A stretch of DNA of 64,000 bases, taken from the NCBI RefSeq assembly GCF_947179165.1, contig NC_077245.1:38495286-38559285 (forward strand). The letters run 5' to 3'. Below the pieces are notes generated by a model that saw only the letters and a program-made list of their open reading frames with translations, had not been told where the DNA came from and made no database searches. Positions 1-10,400 of the stretch are shown here, in pieces. Source of the stretch: Solanum dulcamara (lineage: Eukaryota > Streptophyta > Magnoliopsida > Solanales > Solanaceae). How positions within the stretch are numbered: position 1 is the first letter of the stretch; the number at the start of each line of letters is the position of its first letter. A program made the position numbers and the translations under genes.

Positions 1-2
1 TG

Positions 3-995
3 ACAAAATCAGCCCATTTCCTCCCAGTCAGGACCACGTACTCAGCTGAACACTATGCGAAACTGTACATCAAAGAGATAGTGCGACTTTACGGAGTTCC
101 CACCTCTATTATTTCGGATAGGGGAGCTCAGTTTATAGCCCACTTTTGGCAGTTATTTCAACAAGGATTGGGAACACAGGTAAGCCTTAGTACGACATTC
201 CATCCTCAGACTGATGGACAGGCCGAGTACACTATTCAGGCCCCAGAGGATATGCTACAGGCCTGCACAATTGACTTCAAGGGTAGCTGGGATGAGCATA
301 TACCACTTATTGAGTTTGCCTACAATAACAGCTATCACTCCAGCATCCAAATAGCACCATATGAGGTTCTATACGGCAGGAGGTGCAGATCACCTATTGG
401 TTGGTTTGAGGTTGGCGAAACACAACTAATGGGCCTAGATATGGTCTAATAGGTGGTGGAAAAGGTAAAGCTTATTTGGGAGAGATTATTAGCTACCCAG
501 AGTCGACAGAAGTCATACGCAGACAATCGACGTTGACCTTTGGAATTCCAAATGGGCAAATGGGTGTTCTTGAAAGTGTCGCCCATGAAAGGAGTAATGA
601 GGTTCGATAAGAAAGGAAAGCTGAGTCTGAGATATATTGGACCTTACTTGATCCTTCATCTAATAGGAAAGGTTGCCTACGAGCTAGACTTACCAGCGTA
701 CCTGGAAGCAGTACATCCAGTCTTCCATGTATTAATGTTTTGCAAGTATGTTGGTGATCCATCCTGAGTATATCCCATAGATGACATCCAAGTCACAGAA
801 GAATTGAACTATGAAGAACAATCAATCGCCATCATGGATCAACAGATTAAAAGATTGCGGACTAAGGACGTAGCTTCTGTCAAGGTGTTATGGCAAAATA
901 GGAATCGTGAAGAAATGACCTGGGAAACTGAAGAAGACATGAAACACAAGTATCCATACCTGTTCCCATTATCTACAGGTAACCCTGACTCCTGA
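3..995 (+). pseudogene. Ty3/gypsy integrase C-terminal part with chromodomain-like tail, broken by stops
   Basis: One reading frame runs from the window edge and is interrupted only by nonsense codons (447-452 double stop, 534-536, 765-767) before its natural stop at 993-995; no frameshift is needed. It encodes the second half of the retroviral-type integrase core: SDRGAQF holds the second catalytic Asp and HPQTDGQAE the catalytic Glu. It is followed by a GPY/F motif (RYIGPYLI) and a chromodomain-like end (VKVLWQNRNREEMTWE, then YPYLF). Integrase joins cDNA to host DNA, and the chromodomain steers it to heterochromatin. The first catalytic Asp would lie just left of base 1. The usual Arg after QAE is Tyr here. 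Two of the stops are TGA where related pol genes have CGA. Non-functional. Confidence 0.9.
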
Positions 996-1114
996 AAACT
1001 TGTATATTAATTACGCAGATAAAAATATGTGTTATTGCAAAAGAAAGAAACCTCCCTACAATCAATATAAAGTCTTAAGGGAAGGTTTATTTAACATTCG
1101 GGGACAAATGTTCT

Positions 1115-1128
1115 AAAGGCGGGAAGGA
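1115..1128 (+). other. Polypurine tract before the 1129 LTR
   Basis: AAAGGCGGGAAGGA directly precedes the LTR start TGTTATACCCC. It primes plus-strand DNA synthesis in the family. One C interrupts the run; other copies here read AAAGGGGGGAAGGA. The 120 bases between the integrase stop and this tract show no coding potential. Confidence 0.85.
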
Positions 1129-1509
1129 TGTTATACCCCACACTTTTAAACTCAGAATGTCTCTTAAGTTCCTTAGACATTATCATGTGAGCCGGATAAT
1201 TTACGACCGTATCAAACGACTTTAAGGAAGGGAGAATGTGATACCCCATAGTAGAGAAGGTTGGAAATAAAGTCATAAACATCCAAAAGGAATTGGAGGC
1301 CAAGTAATGAGTCGTAGGACTCGATTTACCTATGTAAGCCACTAACTTAGAAGTCTTACATACTTGAGCTACTTGAGGACATTCCAAGCCTACGTAGCAT
1401 GGATTACATAGGCTCTTAAAATAGGATGAGATTACGAACCCACGAGAAAGGGAAAAAATAACACGTAGCAGCCAATAAAGGGGTGACACATGGCAGCACC
1501 TCAAGTAAG

Positions 1510-1700
1510 CAGGTGACCCACCTGCTTGGGTTCAAGTAGGTGACCCACCTGCTTGAGGTAGGTGGGCCCCATTGCCACGTGGCAGCCCCTCCTTGAGTGC
1601 ATGGATACGGTGGCTCAATAGGGGCTGGACACGTGTCCCTCTTAGGGGATGACACGTGTCACCTCCTAGGACCACCTATATATGTATAATATGTGAGTAA
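1510..1700 (+). promoter_or_regulatory. LTR promoter: palindromic G-box cluster and TATA box
   Basis: In order: inverted repeats built on CAGGTG...CACCTG (about 1510-1552), TGCCACGTGGCA (1573-1584), GACACGTGTC twice (1628-1637 and 1651-1660), then TATATATG (1677-1684). A transcription start would be expected about 30 bases further on. CACGTG is the plant G-box/ABRE core bound by bZIP and bHLH factors; a stress or ABA response is inferred, not shown. Confidence 0.6.
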
Positions 1701-2582
1701 TCTTCAGTTCTTGATCCAAAAAACTTCAGCCAACAAAGAAAACACAAACCCTAACCTAGAGAGAAAAACGTGACGGCTTGGGAGAAAAATAAGGTAAGTC
1801 CCAATTTCATTCTATAAATTAATTATCTAGCATATACCACGATGATATGGAGGTATTATAAGTATAAAATCATGGCTTGGTGTAGCACAAATCGGACAGC
1901 AAGCAGCCACGACATTTAAATCGTGCCAGAGAAGTTCTGAGGCAGAATTTTGGCTAATTTCGGGTAAGGTAAGGCCTTCCCTTCTAATTTGAAGTTTACT
2001 GTGTTGTTATAGGGTGTATTACACACCTTTTAGGCTTCTGTAAGTTTGAGAAAATTATGAAAATGCTCGACGTTCGAAATAAACTAAATTGGAATCGCTA
2101 TAGTTAAATTGTAGTCGAAATGAGGCATTGTGCGTGTGGGGACTGCTGCTGGTCGTGTGATGGGGTGTTAAGGTACTGGAACATGTGTTAAAAGAGGTGT
2201 GGGTGCTTCTGGTTGCATCCACCCGACCCTCTGTCTTGTGTAATTAAGGGTTTTGTAAAACTGAAACTAGAAACCCTCTTTCGGTATCGTAGTTTCGAGC
2301 GAGTCGTTTGGAGTTTATGTTGTATATTGTTGATGTGAATTTGTTAAATACATGCTGCAGGTGATTGTTGTTGGTTGGATGTAGGTTTTAGGAGTGTAAT
2401 TGGAAATTCGGATAGGGCACATTACAGGGGAGATGCTGCCCGATTTTCGTTAACTCTTTTACTAGTTAAAGAACTAGTCGAGAAGGAGAGCGAGGGGATG
2501 AATTCTATAAATATTCGTGTGTAACCTAAGGTTATGGAAAGACAAGGGTTGTTAATGTTCGTGTTGCTTTTATGTTACTTAG

Positions 2583-2629
2583 GTTCAAAGGATGATGAGG
2601 CGAATGGGATAAAGAATAACCCGTAAGAG
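2583..2629 (+). other. Exon-like 47-nt block flanked by AG and GTATGT
   Basis: The block begins GTTCAAAGGA and ends AAGAG. It is preceded by AG (2581-2582) and followed by GTATGT (2630-2635), a good plant 5' splice site. The same block, always 47 nt, appears in six other LTR copies of this window (7837, 23540, 25596, 51642 on plus; 13167 and 41945 on minus; the second LTR of the 11520 element repeats the 13167 copy). The length is not a multiple of three. Splicing is inferred. Confidence 0.45.
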
Positions 2630-3640
2630 GTATGTAAAGCCTATTCTTTTTTTGGCATATCGTAGAGGTAAGTAAAAAAGTGATACAGTCTCTGAAGTGA
2701 ATCCATTCCTACGTGTATGTTATTCAAATTCTGGATGTTGAACTTTTATGATAGTTAAGCTACTTTCCTTGAACCTTTTTATGCTGAGGACTTAATGACT
2801 ATACGGACTCCTAGTTGTAGGACTATATGAAAGTAAGTACTCTGGAGTCCTTAAATGGTTAGCATTACTTTAGTATACATCTAGGGACCCCATGATGCTA
2901 ACTAATATAGCCCCTAATGGCATTTAGAGGGCAGCTAAGATGACTACACTACTACTCGGGTCCTCAGATGATAGCTTAATCCTCTTGTACTATTGGGTCT
3001 CTGATGTCGATTTAAATTGCATATAGTTACTCACTACTCTACTCGTGAATACTATAACCCTCCTATCATTGAGTCCCAGGCCAGGGTATGTTCTCGTGCG
3101 CAGTTCACTGCATTATTCACTGAGTCCTTCAATAGAGGGCTAGGGTACGCATGTATGTATATGATGATGAGATGTAATAAGGTGGTGATGATGACAGACC
3201 TATGATGATCCTACAGGTATGATTCACCGAATCCTTAAAAGGGCCGGCTACATTGTATAAATTGAGCATGCATGCTTTTATAAATCACATAGTACATGTA
3301 CAGGTTTCTTATATGATATTTTATCCCCTGCTTGTCTGTTTCTGATGTGCTTCCAATTATGCTATGTTATGTTTTACATACTCAGTACATATGTCGTACT
3401 GACCCCCTTTCTTCGGGGGGCTGCGTTCATGTCCATAGGTGCAGATATACAGTTTGGGGATCCATCAGCGTAAGAGTCCCACCCAGTGGTCCAGAAGTGG
3501 TCCATTGTGCTGGAGCTTAATTTTTGGTACTAAACCTTGATGTATATCTTTTTGTTCATGGGTACGGCGAAGTCCCTATCCCGCCTTATATTACTGTTGT
3601 TTTCTTTTACTCTTAGAGGTCTATGGATATATACGTAGGG

Positions 3641-3722
3641 TGTATATGGGTTTTATATGAGATGTATATGGGTTGTATATGAGATGTATATGGGTTGTAT
3701 ATGAGCTGTATATGGGTTGTGT
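3641..3722 (+). repeat. 22-bp minisatellite in LTR
   Basis: About 3.7 copies of a 22-bp unit based on GTATATGGGTTGTATATGAG. The other LTR copies in the window keep at most one or two such words, so the expansion is local to this copy. Confidence 0.8.
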
Positions 3723-3976
3723 ATATGTGTATGTACAGTTGCATTTACATGAATTATGTTTTGGGGTGTTCCCTTATTGTGACAACCTTGTCGGCTCACA
3801 AGTATACCTATTACGGAATGACCCTATATGATATAACAGCCTTGTCGACTTGTATGCATTCTTATCTATTGGTATACTACGAGTCAAGTAGATGACAGAG
3901 TTACTTATGGTTAGCAGGAGTACACATAGGTATTGGTTTTGGCACCCGTCATGGCCTACGGGGTTGGATCATGACA

Positions 3977-5704
3977 GATAGAGCCGAGTCATAGGGAATG
4001 AAATTCCTCATACTAACTTATGATTTTAGTATAAAGGACAACATCGATAGAAGAAAGTAACTGATGATATTGAAGGTTACAGAGCATACAGGTAAGCAAA
4101 GGCACGAAGGAGATATGTCAGGTAAGATGGGGAAATTTGATTTGACATGTAAAGTTGAAAAGTAAAAGGAAAAGTAGACAAAAAAGTGTAACAGGTGCAG
4201 TTCAAGTGGACATATGAGGTAAGTCCACCATTTCATACTATTGATATTGGGTGCCCTGTGTGGCTGCGATGTGATAAGAAATTGGATATATGTGTTGGCC
4301 CTGTGAGGCACTGTTGGCATTTTCTGCGTGTAGGTGTTGTGATTAGTAAGAAATGCAGAGAAAACTCTGCCCAAATTTTCTCAGAAATAGAAAAAAAATA
4401 TAAGAGAGACTGAGCTATAAGTTCATAGTATGCTTTGGAAGTTGATACCGATGGGATAAGGCTAGTGTTATGATGAAGCTCGAAGCACGGGTCATCAGAG
4501 TGTAAATGCTCCTGAATGGAGAATTTGAGACGATTATAAACACTAGCTAATTACTGATTGGGATAAAGGGAATGTGGCTTGAATGCATTGCTACCTTAAG
4601 GATACTACTCGAGTACTAGTGTCTAGACTAGATTTGGTACTGTATATCGAGAATTTTTAAGTACCTCCCGATTGTGTTAAGGTTTCGTACAATGGTAACC
4701 TAAAGTATAGGTGGTATAGAGAAACATATGAATATGGTGAAGTATACCAAATATGTGGGAAAAGACTCATATGCATTTGAAAAGTTGAAAATAAACAGAC
4801 AATGTAATGGATACACCCTAAAGGGGGGAAGTGGATATGAGAAATACAAGCATGAGATGAAATCAATTGACATTACAACATGTTAATGTGAATACTTAAA
4901 CTTCAAGTAAGACCCCATACTGGCACGAGCTAACGAGATCTAAAAGCCAACAATAAATGGATAGAAGCCAAGATGATATATGAGACAGTGCTGGGAAATT
5001 ATTGGTGAAGGCCTCGAACGGTATGACATCATAGAATGGGTGCATACAAAAGAGATGAATACAACAGGAAAATAACACTGAGTAACTTAAAGGTATTTTA
5101 AAGGATAGCAAGGCTATACCTGACTAAAGGTCAAGATGTTGGCAATAGAATTATTGGCTACTGATATTAGGACATAAAGTAGCACAAGAGGAAGGATAAG
5201 AAGTCTCTCCTAAGGTAGAATATAAAGAACTTAAGAGTAAGTAAAAGAAGCGAAACAAATATGACAAAATAGACTGCAACTGCGTGTCAGTACAATGAAA
5301 TATGTGGAGCGGAATAAGTCAAGAGAAGAAAAGGCTACGAATAGAATTGAACGCACTTTGTACAAAAGTGTACAAGAAGAGTTATGCAACCTACAAATAT
5401 TAGTATGCTAAGGATGAGATCAAGTGACTACTTGATAAAAATAATAAGAAGTCAGTAATTGCAATATGATGTGGGAAAAGAGAATTAGAAAGAAAATTTG
5501 AGTAAAGGCACAATAGAATATGCCTAGAGTATTACAAGTTGGGGTGAGAGAAATTGTATGATAGCTTAAACAAAATTGAGCATCAGAAGCCTGGTAACCT
5601 TTACAGGAGATAAAAATCTTGACTTGGATATGGAAAGCAATTAATGTTGATTGTAGTACAGGCTTACCTCACATTATACGGAAGTATGAGTTATAGGGGT
5701 TATG
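3977..5704 (+). mobile_element. Non-coding internal region of a non-autonomous gypsy derivative (primer site lost)
   Basis: The sequence directly after the LTR (GATAGAGCCGAGTCATAG) matches the inner part of the leader of the minus-strand element, whose counterpart lies near 18560-18590. That element has about 110-130 bases, including the tRNA primer site, between LTR and this point; here they are absent. The region aligns in patches with 38500-45170 of the complete plus element. I find no reading frame with a recognisable domain. Around 5440-5500 it lacks the stretch of several hundred bases that carries the 5S-derived segment in the two complete elements. Confidence 0.65.
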
Positions 5705-6163
5705 GTGGATAGGCTGGAAAAAATCAGCCTATTTCCTTCCAGTTAAGACTATATATTCAACTGGGGACTATACGAGACTGTATATCAGAGAAGTAGTAGG
5801 ATTTCACGAAGTTTCCACATCTATTATCTCATACAGGGAAGTTCAAATTATGGCAAACTTTTGGAGATCATTCTAGAAGGGATTGGGAACATAGGTGAAT
5901 CTTGGTACAACATTTCACCCCAGACTAATGGACAGGCCGAGCGTACTATCCCGATGCTAGAAGGTATATTGCGGGCCTGCATTACTGACTATAGGGTAGC
6001 TGGGATGACTATTTGCCACCTAGCGAATTTGTTTAGTGAAACATGATTGACAAGCCCAGACATGCCTCAGCATACTTTGGAGTCGACAGAAGTCATACAT
6101 AGATAATTGACGTAGACACATAAAGTTTGAGGTGGAGGATTTGGTGTTCTTGAAAGCGTCACC
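5705..6163 (+). pseudogene. Decayed integrase core, split by solo LTR insertion
   Basis: Translated remnants parallel the integrase at 3-450: the words read as SAYFLPVKTIYS, then QTNGQAERTIPMLEG with the catalytic Glu and an intact Arg, then RACITDYRVA. Many stops and frameshifts are present and the SDRG region is damaged. The frame is cut at 6163 by the 6164-9858 solo LTR and resumes at 9864. Confidence 0.75.
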
Positions 6164-8379
6164 TGTTACACCCCGCACTCTTGAGCTCGGAACGTCTTCT
6201 TAAGTTCCTTAGACACTATCATGTGAGACGGATAAGCTACGACACTATCAAATAACTCTAAGGAAAGAAGATTGTGATACCTCGCGAGAAGGGAGGTTGG
6301 AGATAGAGTCATAAGAATCCGGAAGGAATTGGAGCCCAAGTAAAGAGTCATAGGACTCGATTTAACTACGTAAGTTATAAATGTAAAAGTCTTATATACT
6401 TGAGCTACTGGAGGACATACCAAGCCTACATAGCACGGATTACATAGGCTCTTAAAATAAAGTGAGATGACAAACCTACGAAAGGGAGCAAAAACTAGTT
6501 TCTGAACTTATGAAAGCAAAGCAAGCAGGTGACAAGCAGGTACGTGACACACCTAGGTGGGACCCACACTGCCACATGGCAGCATGTGACTGGCCGAATA
6601 AGTTGAGGTGGCACCCTAGGAGGCTGCCACGTGTCACCCTAGGGGGATGCCACGTGGCACCTTCTAAAAAGGTGTATATATATGCATTATGTGACTCTTA
6701 ACTTGTTCATTATCCAAAAATCAGCCAAGGAAGTTGAGAGAAAACGTGAGAGAAAGAGAGAAAGCTAGGCAGCCACGGATTGAAGAACCCGTTTTTAAAG
6801 AGGACTGCTGTTACTAATACTATCATAACTCCTTCTGTATAGTTCCGTTTCAAGTGATTCAAGATGTTTTGGAAATATATTTCATAGGTCTATAACTTTA
6901 GTTTAGCCTCTGAAACCCAGTTTGTCTTTTATCAGCTCGAAAAAGGGTGATGAAGTATGGGGTAGGTGCTGCCCAGATTTCGTTTTGGAAATCCTACACA
7001 GACTGCTGTTGGTATTTTGGGCATATCTCTTTGTAAATAATTGCTGTAGGGATGATTCTAAATGGTATGATACCTTGAGACACATGTCTATAACTTTCAT
7101 TGAGAACACAAATCCTTTTTCCGTCAATTAGCCCTTCGAAACTAAGGGACAATACGAGACAGTAACCTGCCCAGAATTCATGTTTTGACAACTTTGGTGA
7201 ATTTTGACCAATTTAGGGTGAGGTAAGGTCTTACCTTCTAATTTGAAGTTTATGGTGTTGTTATAAGGTGTATTAAACACCTTTTAGGCTGCTGGAAGTG
7301 TAAAAATGTCATAGCAATGTTTAACGTTCGAAGCAATCCAAATTGTAGTCGTTATAGTCGAATTGTTGTCGAAGTGAAGTGTTGTTAGTGTGAGTGGTTT
7401 CTGCAGGGGTGTGAGGTGTGGTTGCAGGGCCTAAATGTGTTTTAAAGTGGTTTATGGTGCTGCTGGTTGAAGCCACATGACCCCTCGTTGTGTATAATTA
7501 AAGGCGTTACAAAATAAAGGCTAGACGCCCTATTATGATATCGTATTTTTGAATAAGTCGTTTGAAGTTTATGTTGTATATTGTTGTTGCGAATTGCTTA
7601 AACATATGCTGCAGGTTGTTGTTGTTGGTTGGATGTAGGTCTTAGGGACCTAATTAGAAATCCGGATAGGGCACATTGTAGGGGAGGTGCTGCTCAATTT
7701 TCGTTAACATCCTAACTAGTTAAGGAACTAGCCGAGAAGGCGAGCGAAGGGATGAATGTTATGAATACTCGTGGGTAGTCAAAGTTGCTGAAAAGTCTAA
7801 GGTTGTTAATACTTGCATTACTTCTATGTTAAATAGGTTTCAAGGACAACGACGAGGACGCGATTAAGAGAAGTCCAGACAAGGTATGTGAAGCTTTCCT
7901 TTGGCGTGTTTTTGGAATAGATATGTAGAGCTATTCTTCTTTTCTTTTGGCATGTCTTAGATATAGGCTATAAATGATATGTATATGATATTTGGGATTC
8001 AATCCATTCGTAAAGCCCTGAGTATGAGTCGAAACTCTTATTTACTTCTTGATGTTAAAACTTCTGCAATAGCTGAGTCATTGCCTTTTTGTCTTCTATG
8101 TGATGAAAACTAGTACATAAAGCCTATTTCTTCTTTCCTTTGGAGTGGCTTAACTTTAAGTGAAATGGTATATGATATAGGTTTAGAGGTAATTCCATTT
8201 ATGGCTCTGAATGTAACTCGTGACTTGTAGTCACTCCTGAACATCAAGAGTCTGAAAGTAGTCAAACTGATATTCTCGAGCCTGCTATATAATAAATAGT
8301 AAGTAGAGGTAATAGCTCCTCTTTTTAGAGGCTCTAAAATGATAAATGCCATTGATTGCATGAGTTGAGTCTTTGACTA

Positions 8380-8470
8380 GATAAATTGTGTTTCTGATTA
8401 CATAACTGTGTCTCTGATTGCATAACTGTGTCTTTGATTGCATAAACCATGTTTCTGATTGTATAAGCTA
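8380..8470 (+). repeat. 20-21 bp minisatellite in LTR
   Basis: Four to five copies of a unit like CTGATTGCATAACTGTGTCT. The same short array recurs near 52150-52240 and, inverted, near 41395-41480, so it predates the split of the three solo LTRs. Confidence 0.75.
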
Positions 8471-8675
8471 TATGGCATTGTCTGGATGCATGTCTGTGAT
8501 TCTTGAGGCCCTAACTGATGTAAGCCCTAATGATATCTAAAGGGATACCTCGGATAATTACTCCCCAGTCTTCAGGTGACGGTTCACTTGACTGTTTCAT
8601 CGAGTCTTAGATAATGACTTAGTTGCATATGGTTTCTCACTATTCTACTCGTGCATACTGTAACCCATCCTTCCT

Positions 8676-9205
8676 CGAGTCCCACGATGGGCCGGGATAT
8701 GTTATCGTGCATAGTGTTACTACTTCTTTCACCGCGTCCCGGGCTGGATGTGTATAGTTCCACGCACGAGGAGACGATGCCGTACGTGAGGTGTGATATA
8801 TGTTATATGTTATGACGATGCGATTATTCACCGAGTCCCGAGCCGGCTGTAATATGATAGTATATGCGGTGAAATAAGGAAGGAACACCGAGTCCCTCCT
8901 TAGAGGGCCGGGTACATATGTATATTATGATGGTACGCTATAGACGTACACCACTCCATTCACCGAGTCCCTCACAAAAGGGCCGGATACTTTATGTAGG
9001 CATGCATATGAGATTAAAGCAATACATTGTGACCTTGAGCCCCGCAGTGAATCGGGTGTGATACGATGATATACATGATAAGATGATACCGTATATGATG
9101 GTATGATACCGTATACGATGATATCATGAAATGAAATGCATTATGATATGATGATATGTGATTATGAAGAAGTGATTATAACACCGAGTTCACTAGAGGG
9201 TCGGG
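8676..9205 (+). repeat. Array of six degenerate CACCGAGTCCC...GGGCCGG hairpins
   Basis: Copies at 8676-8696, 8730-8747, 8829-8847, 8886-8912, 8961-8987 and 9182-9205. Each pairs a run such as CCCTC with GAGGG or collapses to CCCGGG, followed by CCGG. Spacing is irregular (about 55-220 bases), so this is not a simple tandem repeat. The same six-member series is present at 52437-52970 and, inverted, at 40655-41200. Confidence 0.6.
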
Positions 9206-9340
9206 CACAACATATGATGATGTGTATGATTTACGTGTCCTAAGGTGCAGGTACAGTAATTCATTTAGTTATTATACTTGTCCCTTGCATCCCTATTTCA
9301 GTTATGATCTCAGTTACGATGTGTTATGCTTTACATACTC

Positions 9341-9398
9341 AGTACATATATCGTACTGACCCCCCTTTTCTCGGGGGGCTGCGTTTCATGCCCGCAGG
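9341..9398 (+). other. Conserved hairpin cassette in LTR
   Basis: Three consecutive stem-loops: AGTAC-ATATATC-GTACT (9341-9357), a C run paired with a G run (about 9359-9378), and CTGCG-TTTCATGCC-CGCAG (9380-9398). The same order is found in nearly every gypsy LTR here. Placement late in the LTR suggests the R/U5 or poly(A) region; function unknown. Confidence 0.6.
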
Positions 9399-9863
9399 TA
9401 CAGATGTTTATTCTAGAGATCCATCAGCATAGGAGTTCCTCTCAGCTGTGTCGGAAGTGCTTCACTGTTCTGGAGCCTAAATTTTGATGCTGGTCACTTA
9501 ATGTATATATTTGTACATTCAGGGGTACGGCGGGGGTCTTGTCCCGCCATATGTTGCTGTTACTATTCTTAGAGGTCTGTAGACATATGTATATGTGGGT
9601 TGTTTGTGAGTTAGTTTTGATGTTGCCTATTCGATATGTTGTGAATGTTTTTGTTATAGCAGCCTTGTCGGCTCGCATGCCCTTTCATGATATGATACAA
9701 ATGAAAGAGGCTACATGTACATGAAAAAGTTTTAAACTATTGGAGTTTTTGTATATAGTATCACATCACACACGGTTAAACTTAAGTGTAGTTGATAAAT
9801 ACGCATAAGAGGGTCCAGGTCGGACCTCAGTTGCGGCCTACGGGGTTGGGTCGTGACATCACC

Positions 9864-10260
9864 AAAGAAAGAGAGTAATAAAACTCGACAAGAAAGGGAA
9901 CCTTGGCCCGAGATATTTTGGTCCTTATCAGATCATTTGTGGAACAGGCAAGGTTGCCTATGAGTTGGACCTACCATTGGATTTGGGAGCAGTACACCTA
10001 GTCCCTCATATGTCAAGGTTTTGCAAAGGTATAAGTGACCCTCCCAGAATATTTCCTATGGATGAGATCCACGTAACAAGGAGTTATCCTACGAGAAGAA
10101 ACCTATCGCCATCATGGATCGGCAGATTAGAAGGTTGCGAACTAAGGACGTGGCTTCCATGGAAGTATTATGGAAAAATAAGAATAGAAAAAGGGATGAC
10201 CTAGGAAGCCGAAGAAGAGATGAAAAATGAATGATTATGCTCATTCCCTATGCCCACAAG
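9864..10260 (+). pseudogene. Decayed integrase C-terminus with GPY/F and chromodomain remnant
   Basis: Continuation of the 5705-6163 integrase after the solo LTR. Readable parts are RYFGPYQI (GPY/F), GKVAYELDLPLDLGAVH, then a second frame with ATKDVASMEVLW-type text and the remains of a TWE chromodomain motif. At least two frameshifts and several stops are present. It lies about 140 bases before the polypurine tract of the 10401 LTR, the position expected for the end of pol. Confidence 0.75.
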
Positions 10261-10386
10261 TAATCAAAACTCCTAAATTGGTGGTATTGGTTACTACGAG
10301 AACTATATATGAAAACTATTATAGAAAAATCATGTAAGCCTCGCAAGACCTTATGAGCTTAGTTAACATTCGAGGATGAATGTTCT

Positions 10387-10400
10387 AAAGGGGGGAAGGA
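10387..10400 (+). other. Polypurine tract before the 10401 LTR
   Basis: AAAGGGGGGAAGGA directly before TGTTATGCCCC. The upstream phrase ACATTCGAGGATGAATGTTC is shared with the other polypurine regions (1093, 46190, and inverted 15090). Confidence 0.9.

Larger units (their letters stand above)
1129..3976 (+). repeat. LTR of gypsy family (2848 bp), inner LTR of the array
   Basis: It starts TGTTATACCCC immediately after the polypurine tract and ends ...GGGTTGGATCATGACA. It holds a U3 palindrome cluster and TATA box near 1573-1684, a splice-donor-like AAGGTAAGT at 1791, the 47-nt exon-like block at 2583-2629, a hairpin cassette at 3384-3420, an AGCC-TTGTC-GGCT hairpin near 3839, and a 22-bp minisatellite at 3641-3722. 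Short reading frames inside it have no recognisable domain and are treated as chance. Confidence 0.85.
6164..9858 (+). mobile_element. Solo LTR (3695 bp), TSD TCACC
   Basis: It starts TGTTACACCCCGCAC and ends GGGTTGGGTCGTGACA. TCACC occurs on both sides (6159-6163 and 9859-9863), and the integrase sequence continues across it, so it is a solo LTR left by LTR-LTR recombination. It is close to the solo LTRs at 49801-53625 (plus) and 40008-43766 (minus); I treat these as one subfamily. It contains the exon-like block (7837-7883), a short minisatellite (8380-8470), a hairpin array (8676-9205) and the hairpin cassette (9341-9398). Confidence 0.95.

Noticed and set aside
1129..3976. Reading the LTR as a 5' LTR of a simple element 1129-27271
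   Set aside because: The flank left of 1129 is a polypurine tract preceded by integrase, and the flanking five bases (AAGGA) do not match those right of 27271 (TATAG).
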